This document shows positions 46,680 through 56,283 of a DNA stretch of 64,000 nt, one piece after another. The translations under genes were made by a program, and so were the position numbers. The DNA is from an uncultured Victivallis sp. GTDB lineage: Bacteria; Verrucomicrobiota; Lentisphaeria; Victivallales; Victivallaceae. How positions within the stretch are numbered: the first letter of the stretch is position 1; each line of letters begins with the position of its first letter. The stretch covers positions 1-64,000 of the forward strand of contig NZ_CALXSK010000003.1 in assembly GCF_944391105.1 (NCBI RefSeq), given 5' to 3'. The notes beneath the pieces are model-generated. The model was not told where the DNA came from and did not search any database. It was given only the letters and a program-made list of their open reading frames with translations.

Positions 46680-49571
46680 TTACTCCATGCTGACGAGGAC
46701 GTAGAGCCACGCGTTCCTGTAGTTCTTCAGGGCGCCGGAGAAAGTCCAGTCCGGATTGTTGACGGGCTGATTGCCGATGCCGATGTCCGAATTTCCGCCG
46801 ACGGAGAAATTGTTGTAGGCGAAAACCGTCTGTTTTTCTCCGAAGTTGTGAATCTGCATCGAGCCGTAGCCGGGATCAACTCCCGTAATGCGTTCGTCAC
46901 CGAAATCGAAGGTGGAGTCTGACGCGCCGGGGATACCCGCCGCGTTACGGTTGCCGTAGTTGCAGGACCAGAATTCGATGTTGCCCTCCGCGAACGTGCC
47001 GGTCTTGACCTTGTTCGTGTTGGACTTGACTTCGAGATTGGCGATCTTCTTCTGGAAAACCGCGCCGGTCGATTTGGTCGGGACGCCGAGTTTGGCAACA
47101 CTCGGATCGAAAGCATCCATTCCCGCGTAAACCCAGCTCTCCTGGTTGTCGTTGCCGGTCAGAACCATGAGGTATGCGACCTTTTTCGCCTTGCCGGTCA
47201 AAGCGGCACTGTTGTCGAACTCATAGTTGACACGGGTTCTGTCGCCGAAGCCGGAGCCGCTCTTGAGATCATAGGCGTAGGCGAGCTTCATCGAGCCGGC
47301 TTCCGGCACGCGTGCCGTAACCTGGCCCATGAGTTCGGATTCCGTCTTGCGCGGAACTTCATCGACAAAGACATACAAAGTCGCCTTGCTGTAGTTTTTC
47401 GCGGCGTTCGAGAAGGTCCAGTCCGGATTGTTGACCGGCTGGTTGCCGATTCCGAGGTCGGCGTTCGAACCGCCTTCGAAACGGTTGTACGCGAAAATCG
47501 TCTGACGAGCCCCGAAGTTGTGGATCTGCATTGAGCCGTAACCCGTCTTGACGTTGTTGTCAATCTGGTCGCCGAAATCGAAGACCTGATTGCTGGCGTT
47601 CGGAATCCCGGCCCGGTTGTACTGCGCATAGTTGTTCGGCCAGAATTCGATGTTGCCTTCATTGAATTTCCCGGTTCTGATGCTGTCGACGTTCGAAAGC
47701 ACGTTCATATTGCGCACGCGGGTCTGGAACAGCGCGCCCGTGGAGCGGACCGGCACACCGATCTGCTTCACATTCTGGGTGAACGGATCCATCGAGACGC
47801 AGACGAACTGCATGTTCCCATCGTTGCCGTCGAGCCGGGCGATGTAGGTGATCCGGGTGAGTTTCCCCTTGATCGCGTCGCTGTTGTCGACCGTGTACCG
47901 GACTTTCGTCTTGTCGCCGAAACCGGAACCGCTCTTGAGGTCGTATTCATAGACAAGTTTGCTGTTCGCATTGTAATAAGCGAGCAGTTCGTCAAAGCTC
48001 GGTTTGTATTCGATCCGGAACGAGCCGAGGACAAGACCCGCTTCATTCGCGAGTTTCCCTTCGTTCGTCTGATTCCACATGTAGCGCACGCTCCTGGGTT
48101 CGGCGACCTGGTCGGAACTGACGCGGATCTTCGTGCCGTCAACCACCGCTTTGGCCGGATAAAACACACCGTCCATGCCGGCAACTTCGAAGAACGGAAT
48201 GTTGTCCGCATTTTTCCAGCTTTCGACGAAGTTGAAGTCGAGAACGAACGCATTCCCTTCGACCTTCGAATCTTTGAGACGCGGCGAATCGGCTTTGATG
48301 TCGCTGCGGCCGTAATCATTCTTCAGAGCCAGATACGCAAGCCGTTTGCCGACCACCTCTTTGTCGGCGGGATGGATGTCGCGGATGTTGTGAACCGCGT
48401 CGGTGATGACCGCCATGCCGACCTTCTCATTCGCGTCGACAAACGCCTGCTGTGCCTCCCAGAGCTGCGGCAGGACCGTCGGATCGCCGCCGTAGGTGAA
48501 CGGAGCAAGCTGCGCGAAATAGAACGACATTCCGGGATTCTGGAACACTTTGCGCCAGCCGTTCAGCAGTGCCTGCATCTTGTGCTTGTAGAGCATCCGG
48601 TCGCCGAGGTTCGCTTCGCCCTGATACCAGATCGCACCGCGCACGGCATAAGGCACGTAAGTCGCGAGCATCTTGTTGAAGAGCACCGTCGGCTGCTGAT
48701 GGTTGTTGAACGGCTGCTGTTCCGCCGGAAACGCGGGCGGAGTCGGCGGTTGCTGACCGTTGGCGATCGCATTTTTGTACTTTTCCATCCAGGCGGCGTA
48801 ATCGACCATGACCTTGTCGCTGACGGCCTTGTAATCACTCGTCCCGGGGAGTTTCGCATTTACGGTTTTCGCGATGTTTGCGAGTTCCGGAACCGAGTCA
48901 AACCCTTCCGGCGGCGTCCACGGTTCGATCCGGGTTCCGCCCCAGTAGGCGCCGATGATGCCGACCGGAACGTCGAGCTCTTTCACGAGTTCTCTGGCGA
49001 AGAAGAATGCGGCTGCGCTTGCCGCTTCGAGCTCCTGGCCGGGAACGGCGAGATTCCATTTCACCGGCTCCTTCGTCATAGCCGTGCCGCTCCACTGACG
49101 GGGCATCCGGGTGAAACGGAAGGTCGGGATGTTGGTTTTGTCGGCGACTTCCTTGCCGGTGCCGTTCGCGTTGCGGTGGCGGAAATTCGCTCCGCCGCCC
49201 CAGAGCGGCATCTCCATGTTGGACTGGCCGCTGGCGATCCACACTTCTCCGACGAGGACGTTCTTCGCGCTCACCGTGTTCGTCGGGCCGGAGGCTTCGA
49301 GCGTGCGGTTCTCCTTGCTGGCGGCGAGGGGAGCAAGTTTGACCATCCACTTGCCGTCGTTTGCCGCAGTGGTCGTCAGGGTCTGATCCGCGAATTTCAC
49401 GGTCACACTTTCGCCCGGATCGGCCCAGCCCCAGACCGGGACTTCCATGTCGCGCTGCAGAACCGCATTGTCGGAAAAGACCGGTGCGAGTTCCACTTTT
49501 GCCTCGACTGCGGTTCCGCCCAATATGAGCGCCGCTGCCGGAAGCAGTTGCATCCATCGGAATTTCATCAT
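46680..49571 (-). CDS. Sialate O-acetylesterase with two C-terminal repeated domains
   Basis: The 963-residue exported protein (signal peptide about 1-23 from MMKFRWMQ) has an N-terminal beta domain (LAPVFSDNAVLQRDMEVPVWG), then the SGNH-type esterase core with VGEVWIASGQSNMEMPL (nucleophile Ser at about 96), IGAYWGGTRIEPW and RGAIWYQGEANL, typical of SASA-family sialate O-acetylesterases. HPADK carries the late His. Two similar ~165-residue domains follow, each starting YxYDLKSGSGFGD and ending GIGNQPVNNPDWTFS; they look like a tandemly duplicated surface or carbohydrate-binding domain. Removes acetyl groups from host mucin sialic acids. Starts in an ATGA overlap with ispG. Confidence 0.87.
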   Translation of the reverse strand: MMKFRWMQLLPAAALILGGTAVEAKVELAPVFSDNAVLQRDMEVPVWGWADPGESVTVKFADQTLTTTAANDGKWMVKLAPLAASKENRTLEASGPTNTVSAKNVLVGEVWIASGQSNMEMPLWGGGANFRHRNANGTGKEVADKTNIPTFRFTRMPRQWSGTAMTKEPVKWNLAVPGQELEAASAAAFFFARELVKELDVPVGIIGAYWGGTRIEPWTPPEGFDSVPELANIAKTVNAKLPGTSDYKAVSDKVMVDYAAWMEKYKNAIANGQQPPTPPAFPAEQQPFNNHQQPTVLFNKMLATYVPYAVRGAIWYQGEANLGDRMLYKHKMQALLNGWRKVFQNPGMSFYFAQLAPFTYGGDPTVLPQLWEAQQAFVDANEKVGMAVITDAVHNIRDIHPADKEVVGKRLAYLALKNDYGRSDIKADSPRLKDSKVEGNAFVLDFNFVESWKNADNIPFFEVAGMDGVFYPAKAVVDGTKIRVSSDQVAEPRSVRYMWNQTNEGKLANEAGLVLGSFRIEYKPSFDELLAYYNANSKLVYEYDLKSGSGFGDKTKVRYTVDNSDAIKGKLTRITYIARLDGNDGNMQFVCVSMDPFTQNVKQIGVPVRSTGALFQTRVRNMNVLSNVDSIRTGKFNEGNIEFWPNNYAQYNRAGIPNASNQVFDFGDQIDNNVKTGYGSMQIHNFGARQTIFAYNRFEGGSNADLGIGNQPVNNPDWTFSNAAKNYSKATLYVFVDEVPRKTESELMGQVTARVPEAGSMKLAYAYDLKSGSGFGDRTRVNYEFDNSAALTGKAKKVAYLMVLTGNDNQESWVYAGMDAFDPSVAKLGVPTKSTGAVFQKKIANLEVKSNTNKVKTGTFAEGNIEFWSCNYGNRNAAGIPGASDSTFDFGDERITGVDPGYGSMQIHNFGEKQTVFAYNNFSVGGNSDIGIGNQPVNNPDWTFSGALKNYRNAWLYVLVSME

Positions 49572-50680
49572 TGTTCCCTCTCCTTTTTCTGACTGCATTT
49601 CAGAATTTCCGCCTTGAAACATTCAAATCCGGCCTCGGGCTCAAACGCTCCGATCACTTTGCCGAGTTTGAAGATGACAAGCTGTCCGTTTTTGCTCCCG
49701 GCCATGCCGAGGTCCGCATCGTGCGCCTCGCCGGGACCGTTGACCGCACAACCCATGACCGCGATTTTGCGCAGATGAATCTCGTATCCGTTCCGCTTGA
49801 TCGATTCCACGAGTTCTTCTGCCCGTTCCGCGAGACCGATGAGGTCGATCTCCGTGCGGCCGCAGGTCGGGCATGATACGATTTCCGGCGAGGCGCTGCG
49901 CAGGCCGCACGCCTCAAGAATCCGCCTGCCCGTGACGACCTCTTCCGCCGGGTCTCCCGTGAGACTGACCCGCAATGTGTCGCCGATACCCTCCATGAGC
50001 AGTGTGCCGATGCCGACTGCCGATTTTACAATGCCGCGCCCCGGCGTTCCCGCTTCGGTCACGCCGATGTGCAGCGGGTAATCCGTCCGTTCCGCAAATT
50101 TGCGGTAAGCCGCAACCGTCACCGGGACGCTGGAGGATTTCAACGCCGCCTTGATCGCCGTGACACCGAGTTGTTCCAGCATCCGGCACTGTTCGAGTGC
50201 ACTTTCCACAAGCGCTTCGGCCATCGCCTCGTCGCGGCTCATCCCCTGAAGCTCGAATTTGCGCAGCAGCGCGGGCCGCACGCTCCCGGAATTCGCTCCG
50301 ACCCGGATCGGTATGTTTCGTCTGACCGCCTCGGCCGCCACAAGCTCCAGACCGTCGCCGAGATTGCCGGGATTGAGCCGGACGGCGTCGACATTGCTCT
50401 CCATCGCCGCGAGCGCGAGCCGGTAGTCGAAATGGATGTCCGCCACGAGCGGAATCGGGCTCTCCGCCCGGATTGCCGCCAGCGCGCGCGCCGCTTCCGG
50501 ATCCGGAACCGCGAGCCGGATGATTTCGCAGCCGAGTTCATGCAGCTGCCGGATCTGCGCAAGCGTCGAAGCGACGTCACGCGTGTCGGTGTTGGTCATC
50601 GACTGGATTGAAATCGGATTCCCGCCGCCGATGACGACGTTTCCAATCCGGATGATTCTGCTATTGCGCCGTGGTACCAT
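49568..50680 (-). CDS. ispG: 4-hydroxy-3-methylbut-2-enyl diphosphate synthase
   Basis: This 370-residue Fe-S enzyme makes HMBPP in the MEP isoprenoid pathway. Features: SIQSMTNTDTRDV (about 24-36), VADIHFDYRLAL, RLNPGNLG, and the cluster ligands in SCPTCGRTEIDL (about 270) and VMGCAVNGPGEA (about 310). Length typical of the bacterial short form. It overlaps the rseP end by 20 bases, with dxr one gene beyond rseP, a frequent cluster. Confidence 0.96.
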   Translation of the reverse strand: MVPRRNSRIIRIGNVVIGGGNPISIQSMTNTDTRDVASTLAQIRQLHELGCEIIRLAVPDPEAARALAAIRAESPIPLVADIHFDYRLALAAMESNVDAVRLNPGNLGDGLELVAAEAVRRNIPIRVGANSGSVRPALLRKFELQGMSRDEAMAEALVESALEQCRMLEQLGVTAIKAALKSSSVPVTVAAYRKFAERTDYPLHIGVTEAGTPGRGIVKSAVGIGTLLMEGIGDTLRVSLTGDPAEEVVTGRRILEACGLRSASPEIVSCPTCGRTEIDLIGLAERAEELVESIKRNGYEIHLRKIAVMGCAVNGPGEAHDADLGMAGSKNGQLVIFKLGKVIGAFEPEAGFECFKAEILKCSQKKEREQ

Positions 50681-52406
50681 GGTTCTCTTCTGTTTGAGGC
50701 TGCCCGGAATCCGTTTCCGGTTCCGGAAGATTTTTTTCAGGGGCTTCCGTCTTTATCGGAAGCAGATGAGTCTGACGCAGCAGTCGGCGGCCGTCGGAGA
50801 ACGTGACGTAAACCATAAGCCCGATCAGCAGTACGACGAAGACCATCGACAATCCCTTGATGATGACGGTCGGCAACGGTTTCCGGAAGATGATCTCTAT
50901 CAGGCCGAACATGATGTGTCCGCCGTCAAGCACCGGCAGCGGAAACAAATTGAAGATCGCCAGTGCGAACGAGATGATGACCAGAAAGTAGATCGCGCTC
51001 ATGATCGAGGCATGTCGCACCGAGGTGAAGAGAACTGTCCCCATTCCGAGCACTCCGGACATGTGGCTCGGCTTGAGCGAGCTGGTCTGTTCCGTCAGTC
51101 CGAGCTTGTTGCCGAGTCCGACCAGAATGCCGACGAGGGATTTGCGGGTCATCTCGACCGTGTTCCCGAGCTGCTGAAACGGCGTCGGATGGTCGAGCAT
51201 CTCGATCTCGGCTCCGATGGTCTGCGGCGTGCAGACGATCGGTTCGATGGCGAGTTCGTGTTTTTCCCCGTTCCGTTCGAGTTCGATGACGGCTTTCGCC
51301 TTCTTGTTTTTGGTGATCAGCTGTTTGAACTCCACGTTGCTGGAGACCGGAACCCCGTTGACTTTCAAAAGTTTGTCTCCCGGCTGAACCCCCGCCGCCT
51401 CGGCGGGATAGCCGGAAATGAGAGAGCCGACCAGCGGTTTGTTTCCGTTCTTTGCGACATCGAAGTTGATTCCGATCAGATAAGAGGTGTTTTCCTCTCC
51501 GGCAAGTTCTGGAATGTCTTTGGGCTGTACGCTCACCTCGAGTTGTTTTCCGCCGCGCAGCAGGGTCAGCCGAACCGGCAGACCGCGGCTGCCCGCGAGG
51601 TCGATTGCGCTCTGATATTCGAGAAATTCCGACAGCGGTTTGCCGTCGACGGCGATTACGACGTCCCCCGGCTCGATCCCCGCCTGTTCCGCCGGCGACC
51701 CAGCCTCCGGATAGATCACGATCGGCACGAGAACCGTGAAGAACGGCCAGGCGATTCCCTCCGCCCGGAGCTGGCTCGGCGCATTCGGATTCTCCGCCGG
51801 GACATAGGCGATGTGAATGATCTTACCGTCCCGCTCCACGTCGAAGGTGACTTCTCCGACCGTCAGCAGGATTTTGTTGAGGATGACCTCCTTCCAGGTC
51901 GCGAAGAACGGTTCGCCGTTGATTCGCATGATCTTGTCCCCGGGACGGAGACCGGCGGCCCATTCGGGTCCGCTTTGATCGACCGTGAGCACGGAGAGCT
52001 CCCGCATTTTCGGCGAATCCTGCGGAATCCCGATCCACCAGACGAAACAGCCGATCAGCAACCCCGAGAGAATGTTGAAAAGCGGTCCGGCCACCGCGGT
52101 GATGATCCGGTCCAGCGGTTTGGCGCGCGGCAGTTCGGTGCCGTCTGCCGCCTTCGGAATCGCGTCGGTCGCGTCGACCTGCGGCAGTTCGACGTAGCCG
52201 CCGAACGGCAGCCAGCCGAGACGGTATTCCACTCCGTTGATTTTCTTCCGCCAGAACGGTTTGAATCCGAGCGAGAACGCATCAATGTGCAGTCCGCGCC
52301 ACTTGGCCGCGAGAAAGTGACCGAGCTCGTGCGAGAAAATGCAGAACCCGATCGCCACAAATACAAAAACAATGGAAAGTATATTCAGGATCCAGTCCAG
52401 TATCAT
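50661..52406 (-). CDS. rseP: Intramembrane zinc protease RseP
   Basis: The 581-residue site-2 protease has HELGH (26-30) in its first membrane helix, the FNLFPLPVLDGGH motif near the C-terminus, and three PDZ domains in between (LRPGDKIMRING, IEPGDVVIAVDG, VQPGDKLLKVNG). E. coli RseP has two PDZ domains and about 450 residues, so one extra PDZ explains the length. It cleaves anti-sigma factor RseA and signal-peptide remnants. A TGC-TATATT extended -10 lies about 80 bases upstream on the minus strand. Confidence 0.93.
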   Translation of the reverse strand: MILDWILNILSIVFVFVAIGFCIFSHELGHFLAAKWRGLHIDAFSLGFKPFWRKKINGVEYRLGWLPFGGYVELPQVDATDAIPKAADGTELPRAKPLDRIITAVAGPLFNILSGLLIGCFVWWIGIPQDSPKMRELSVLTVDQSGPEWAAGLRPGDKIMRINGEPFFATWKEVILNKILLTVGEVTFDVERDGKIIHIAYVPAENPNAPSQLRAEGIAWPFFTVLVPIVIYPEAGSPAEQAGIEPGDVVIAVDGKPLSEFLEYQSAIDLAGSRGLPVRLTLLRGGKQLEVSVQPKDIPELAGEENTSYLIGINFDVAKNGNKPLVGSLISGYPAEAAGVQPGDKLLKVNGVPVSSNVEFKQLITKNKKAKAVIELERNGEKHELAIEPIVCTPQTIGAEIEMLDHPTPFQQLGNTVEMTRKSLVGILVGLGNKLGLTEQTSSLKPSHMSGVLGMGTVLFTSVRHASIMSAIYFLVIISFALAIFNLFPLPVLDGGHIMFGLIEIIFRKPLPTVIIKGLSMVFVVLLIGLMVYVTFSDGRRLLRQTHLLPIKTEAPEKNLPEPETDSGQPQTEENHGTTAQ

Positions 52407-52479
52407 TAATTCTTTTCCCTTTTCTTTATTTCCGGGAGAATACGTGGAGAGCGCATCCTCCTCTTTTTACTAAAACATA

Positions 52480-52488
52480 TGAATATAG
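52480..52488 (-). promoter_or_regulatory. rseP extended -10 element
   Basis: On the minus strand TGCTATATT; no clear -35 at 17 bases. Position approximate by a few bases. Confidence 0.45.
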
Positions 52489-52530
52489 CATAACAGTTTT
52501 TTCTGTTTTTTTCAAGTGTTTCAACCGGAT

Positions 52531-54144
52531 TTATTCTCTTTTTCCGGCCGGAACGATGCGGAAAACCGCAGTGGCTCCGGGGATTTTGTTCAGAAAATAT
52601 TCCCAGTCCAGTTCGCCGGGATCCTCAATCCTCGCCCCCAGCAGATAATACCGATACCGGTTGTTCTCTACGGAGACGGGAGGGCACAGCCACAGGTTCA
52701 GTGCGAGGCTGTTTTTGAGCTTCAGGAACATGTTGAACAAAGGAATCGCCTCCTCTTCGGGCAGGGGACGGATGAATGCGATGACCGTATCTCCGGAAGC
52801 AGGGGCGCTTCTGAGTTCTTCCAGGCCGTACAGATAGCCGTTCAGCGCGTTGAGACGCACCGGAACTCCCGGCACGTCGATCGAAATTTCCTGTTCCGCT
52901 CCGTTTGCCACCGCCCCGTTCAATGCCTGGAGGTTGCTGCGGTTCAGAATCAGCAGTTCTCTGGCCCGCCCGGTGGGCCGCTGCAGAAGTCGACGCCGCT
53001 GCTCATGATACGCGTCGGGACAGTTGTTCCAGGCGAGTGGCAGCAGGTCGTTGGCGGGCAGGAGAATCGTGAGTTCCGCCGGCAGCTCCCGGATCTCTTC
53101 ATGCAGCGCGTACCAGTCCGGGTACGGTTTCTGATAGGCTGCCGCGATCCAGTATAAACCTGCGGCCGCAACAACAAAGAAAATCACCCGCCGCAGCTTC
53201 GGGAAGCGCCGCTCCAGCTGTGTACAGCCGTATGCCGCCGCAAGCGCGGTGGCCGCCACCAGCGGCAGATAGGTCCGCTCGGGCCCTCCGTTGAAGAGCA
53301 GTGCCGCCGCAGTCAAACACCCCCACACCCACAACACCGGCCAGGAACGATGGAATCCCAGGAGAAACGCCGCAAGCAAAAGCACGAAAAGATAAAACGG
53401 AATTCCGGCGAGCATCTGCCCTGTGAAAAAGGTGAAGAATTCCGCGAGCGACCCAATCGTGATACCCCACTCCTGGTTTGCCGCATAATTCTCCAGATTC
53501 ATCCACACCCAGGCCAGGCTGAAAATTCCGCCTGCGGCGAGCGCCGCCAATCCCGGCAGATACCTCTTCCAGTGCTCCCGGCAGCGGTATACGCTGACGC
53601 AGCCGATCGCGCCGAGATAGAATGCGGAGGTCGGCAGAGTCAGCATCGAACCGATCGACCCGAGCAGAATTCCGATGACGCCCGGAACCGGATGGCGTCG
53701 CACCGTGACAAGCCCGGCGGTGAACAGCAGCAGCAGACACAGTTGCAGCGAGTAGCCGCGCGCCTGCTGCGAATAGAACACCGCTCCAGGAAGAACCGCG
53801 AGGAAAAACATCGCCCACAGTGCCGCGCTCCGCCGTTTCCACAATCCAAACGTCGCAATGCCCGCCAGCGGAACGGCCAGAATCCCCGCTGCCAGGGCCG
53901 GCAGCCGAATCCATTGCGGCGCCATTCCCGGGACGTAGATCCATTTGATGAAGAGAGAGTTCAGCGGGTGGTTGTTCGGCAGCGCCAGTTCCGTAAAGAT
54001 CCGGGAGAACGGTCCTGAGGCATAATTTTCAAACGTCCAGATCTCATCGTATTCCAGTGCGTCCCCGAGCCGGAACAGACGCAGAACAATCGCCAGAAGC
54101 ACGATTCCCGCAGATGCGAGATAAAACCGGCATTTGCGGTTCAT
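52531..54144 (-). CDS. GT39-like membrane glycosyltransferase
   Basis: The 537-residue integral membrane protein has about ten hydrophobic helices. Near the N-terminus LFRLGDALEYDEIWTFENYA contains the Asp-Glu motif (about 27-28) of dolichol/polyprenyl-phosphate-sugar-dependent glycosyltransferases such as PMT and ArnT. HPLNSLFIKW is the next conserved loop. The C-terminal ~180 residues are periplasmic. The start ATG overlaps the dxr stop codon (ATGA), and there is a 14-base spaced GAAGGAGTGAAGGG ribosome region. It probably moves a sugar from a lipid carrier to an envelope acceptor. It is inserted between dxr and rseP. Confidence 0.75.
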   Translation of the reverse strand: MNRKCRFYLASAGIVLLAIVLRLFRLGDALEYDEIWTFENYASGPFSRIFTELALPNNHPLNSLFIKWIYVPGMAPQWIRLPALAAGILAVPLAGIATFGLWKRRSAALWAMFFLAVLPGAVFYSQQARGYSLQLCLLLLFTAGLVTVRRHPVPGVIGILLGSIGSMLTLPTSAFYLGAIGCVSVYRCREHWKRYLPGLAALAAGGIFSLAWVWMNLENYAANQEWGITIGSLAEFFTFFTGQMLAGIPFYLFVLLLAAFLLGFHRSWPVLWVWGCLTAAALLFNGGPERTYLPLVAATALAAAYGCTQLERRFPKLRRVIFFVVAAAGLYWIAAAYQKPYPDWYALHEEIRELPAELTILLPANDLLPLAWNNCPDAYHEQRRRLLQRPTGRARELLILNRSNLQALNGAVANGAEQEISIDVPGVPVRLNALNGYLYGLEELRSAPASGDTVIAFIRPLPEEEAIPLFNMFLKLKNSLALNLWLCPPVSVENNRYRYYLLGARIEDPGELDWEYFLNKIPGATAVFRIVPAGKRE

Positions 54145-55292
54145 CCCTTCACTCCTTCCGCATACCGGCGCGCCCACGAGTCCGCCGCCCGGATGACGGT
54201 CAGATCGCTCTGCGGCCGCGTTTCGTGGGCGGCCATGGTCTTTTCGATGATCTTCCAGATCGCGGGGAAGGGGATCTCGCCGCGGCGGAACCGGTCGACC
54301 GCGACCTCGTTGGCCGCATTCATCACGCCGGGCAGCGTGCCGCCGCGCTCCATCGCTTCGCGGGCGAATTCGAGCGCGGGATATTTTCCCGGCTCCGGCA
54401 GCTGCAGATCGAGCGACAACCGCGCGGCGAAATCGAGCTCCGGCAGATCCGTCGCCGCCCGTTCGGGATACGTCAGCGCATACGTGATCGCAAACCGCAT
54501 GTCGGGTCTCGAAAGCTGGGCGATAAGGCTCGAATCGGCAAGTTCCACGAGGGAGTGAATGACCGACTGCGGGTGGATCAGCACTCTGATCTGCTCCGGC
54601 CGGACCCCGAACAGGTGACGGGCCTCGACCATTTCAAGTGCCTTGTTCATCATCGAAGCGGAGTCGATCGTGACTTTCGCCCCCATGTTCCAGGTCGGAT
54701 GAGCGAGCGCGTCCTCGATGGTTGCCGCGGCGATCTCCGCACGCGTCCACTCCCGGAACGCACCGCCGGAGGCGGTCAGATAGAGATTTTTGATCTCCCC
54801 CGGCCGCCGCCCCGCGAGGCACTGGAAAATCGCCGAGTGTTCGCTGTCGACCGGGATGATTTCACTTTCGGGATGGGCGGCAAGTTCACGGTTGATGATC
54901 TCTCCGGCCAGAACCAGCACCTCCTTGCTTGCGAGCGCGATCCGTTTCCCCGCCCGGATCGCCGCAATGACCGGTTCGAGCCCGGCGGTTCCGACGATTG
55001 CGCAGAGCACGATGTCGGTTTCCGGCGACGTGACCAGTTCCAGCACCTTTTCCATTCCGCCCGCGCTCCGGCAATCGGGGGGAAGGCGGTTTGCCAGTTC
55101 CCGTTCCCTGGCCGGATCCGCGGTGACGGTCCATGCCGGATGAAACTGCATCGCCTGGACTGCAAGTTCTTCGAGATTGTTTCGGGCGACCAGCCCCACC
55201 ACCCGGAAACGGTCCGGCAGCGCCGCCAGTGCCGACCGCGCGCTTTTCCCGATGGAGCCTGTCGCTCCGAGTACCACCACCCCTTTGCTCAT
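54141..55292 (-). CDS. dxr: 1-deoxy-D-xylulose 5-phosphate reductoisomerase
   Basis: The 383-residue enzyme catalyses the committed MEP-pathway step. NADPH motif GATGSIG (9-15), LASKEVLVLAG (about 122), metal/substrate loop VDSEHSAIFQCL (about 147) with Asp and Glu ligands, TASGGAFR, HPTWNMG, KVTIDSASMMNKALEMVEA and NAANEVAV are all present. One base separates its start from the dtd stop codon. A short homologue compared with ~400 residues in E. coli. Confidence 0.96.
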   Translation of the reverse strand: MSKGVVVLGATGSIGKSARSALAALPDRFRVVGLVARNNLEELAVQAMQFHPAWTVTADPARERELANRLPPDCRSAGGMEKVLELVTSPETDIVLCAIVGTAGLEPVIAAIRAGKRIALASKEVLVLAGEIINRELAAHPESEIIPVDSEHSAIFQCLAGRRPGEIKNLYLTASGGAFREWTRAEIAAATIEDALAHPTWNMGAKVTIDSASMMNKALEMVEARHLFGVRPEQIRVLIHPQSVIHSLVELADSSLIAQLSRPDMRFAITYALTYPERAATDLPELDFAARLSLDLQLPEPGKYPALEFAREAMERGGTLPGVMNAANEVAVDRFRRGEIPFPAIWKIIEKTMAAHETRPQSDLTVIRAADSWARRYAEGVKG

Positions 55293-55293
55293 A

Positions 55294-55734
55294 CTATCGT
55301 GACTCCACCATGATTGTCACCGGGCCGTCATTCACGAGGGAGAGTTTCATCTCCGCACCGAATTGCCCGGTTGCGACCCGCACCCCGTAGCTGCGGCACA
55401 GTTCGATGAAGGTTTCATACAGCGGATTGGCCTGTTCCGGGCGGGCCGCTTCCGTGAACGAAGGCCGCCGTCCGTGCGAGGCGTCGCCGTAGAGCGTGAA
55501 CTGCGATACGACCAGCGCCTCGCCGCCGATGTCGAGCAGCGAACGGTTCATCTTGCCCGCTTCGTCCTCGAAGATGCGCAGATTCATGCACTTCTCCGCG
55601 ACGAATGCCGCCTCTTTTTCCGTGTCGGAATGCGTGATCCCGAGCAGGATGACCAACCCCGGACCGATTTCGCCGATCCGTTCGCCCGCGACTTCGACGC
55701 TGCCGCGGGCCGCCCTCTGTACCAGTGCCCTCAT
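55294..55734 (-). CDS. dtd: D-aminoacyl-tRNA deacylase
   Basis: This 146-residue proofreading enzyme removes D-amino acids from tRNA. Motifs: [15 protein letters not shown] start, [18 protein letters not shown] (about 78-95), and NDGPVTI at the C-terminus with the Gly-Pro pair that excludes L-amino acids. Typical length. ATGA overlap with folE. Confidence 0.95.
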   Translation of the reverse strand: MRALVQRAARGSVEVAGERIGEIGPGLVILLGITHSDTEKEAAFVAEKCMNLRIFEDEAGKMNRSLLDIGGEALVVSQFTLYGDASHGRRPSFTEAARPEQANPLYETFIELCRSYGVRVATGQFGAEMKLSLVNDGPVTIMVESR

Positions 55735-56270
55735 CGGATCAGGCGCGTGAATTCGTTGCGGGTCGCAAGTTCGCGCCGGAACGACCCGACCATGGAACTT
55801 GTCGTCATGACCGAGTGCTGCTTCTCAACACCGCGCATCTGCATGCAGAGGTGCTGCGCCTCCATGACCACGCCGACCCCCTGGGCGCCGAGAATGCTCA
55901 GCAACGCCTCCGAGATCTGTTTCGTGAGCCGCTCCTGCACCTGAAGCCGCCGCGCGAACATGTCCACAATGCGCGCGACTTTGCTCACTCCGATGATCTT
56001 GCCGTTCGGAATGTAGCCGACGTGACATTTCCCGAAAAACGGCAGCATGTGGTGTTCGCAGAGACTGAAAAATTCAATGTCGCGCACGATGACCATATCG
56101 TCGGACTCCGCCTCGAACAAAGCGCCGTTCACCACCTTTTCGAGCGTTTGCGTATAACCGCGGGTGAGGTAGCGGAGGCTCTTTTCCACACGGGCGGGAG
56201 TGTCGATCAGCCCCTCGCGTGTCGGGTCTTCCCCCATCTCCACAAGGAGATCGTGAATCTGCTGCTTCAT
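55731..56270 (-). CDS. folE: GTP cyclohydrolase I
   Basis: The 179-residue enzyme opens the GTP ring for folate synthesis. Zinc and catalytic residues are in [12 protein letters not shown] (Cys about 73, His-His) and [11 protein letters not shown] (second Cys). [23 protein letters not shown] is the conserved helix (quoted within limits as [18 protein letters not shown]). Start at 56270 chosen for the GGGAGGC ribosome site; upstream in-frame codons overlap another gene and are rejected. Confidence 0.96.
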   Translation of the reverse strand: MKQQIHDLLVEMGEDPTREGLIDTPARVEKSLRYLTRGYTQTLEKVVNGALFEAESDDMVIVRDIEFFSLCEHHMLPFFGKCHVGYIPNGKIIGVSKVARIVDMFARRLQVQERLTKQISEALLSILGAQGVGVVMEAQHLCMQMRGVEKQHSVMTTSSMVGSFRRELATRNEFTRLIR

Positions 56271-56283
56271 GATGCCTCCCGGG

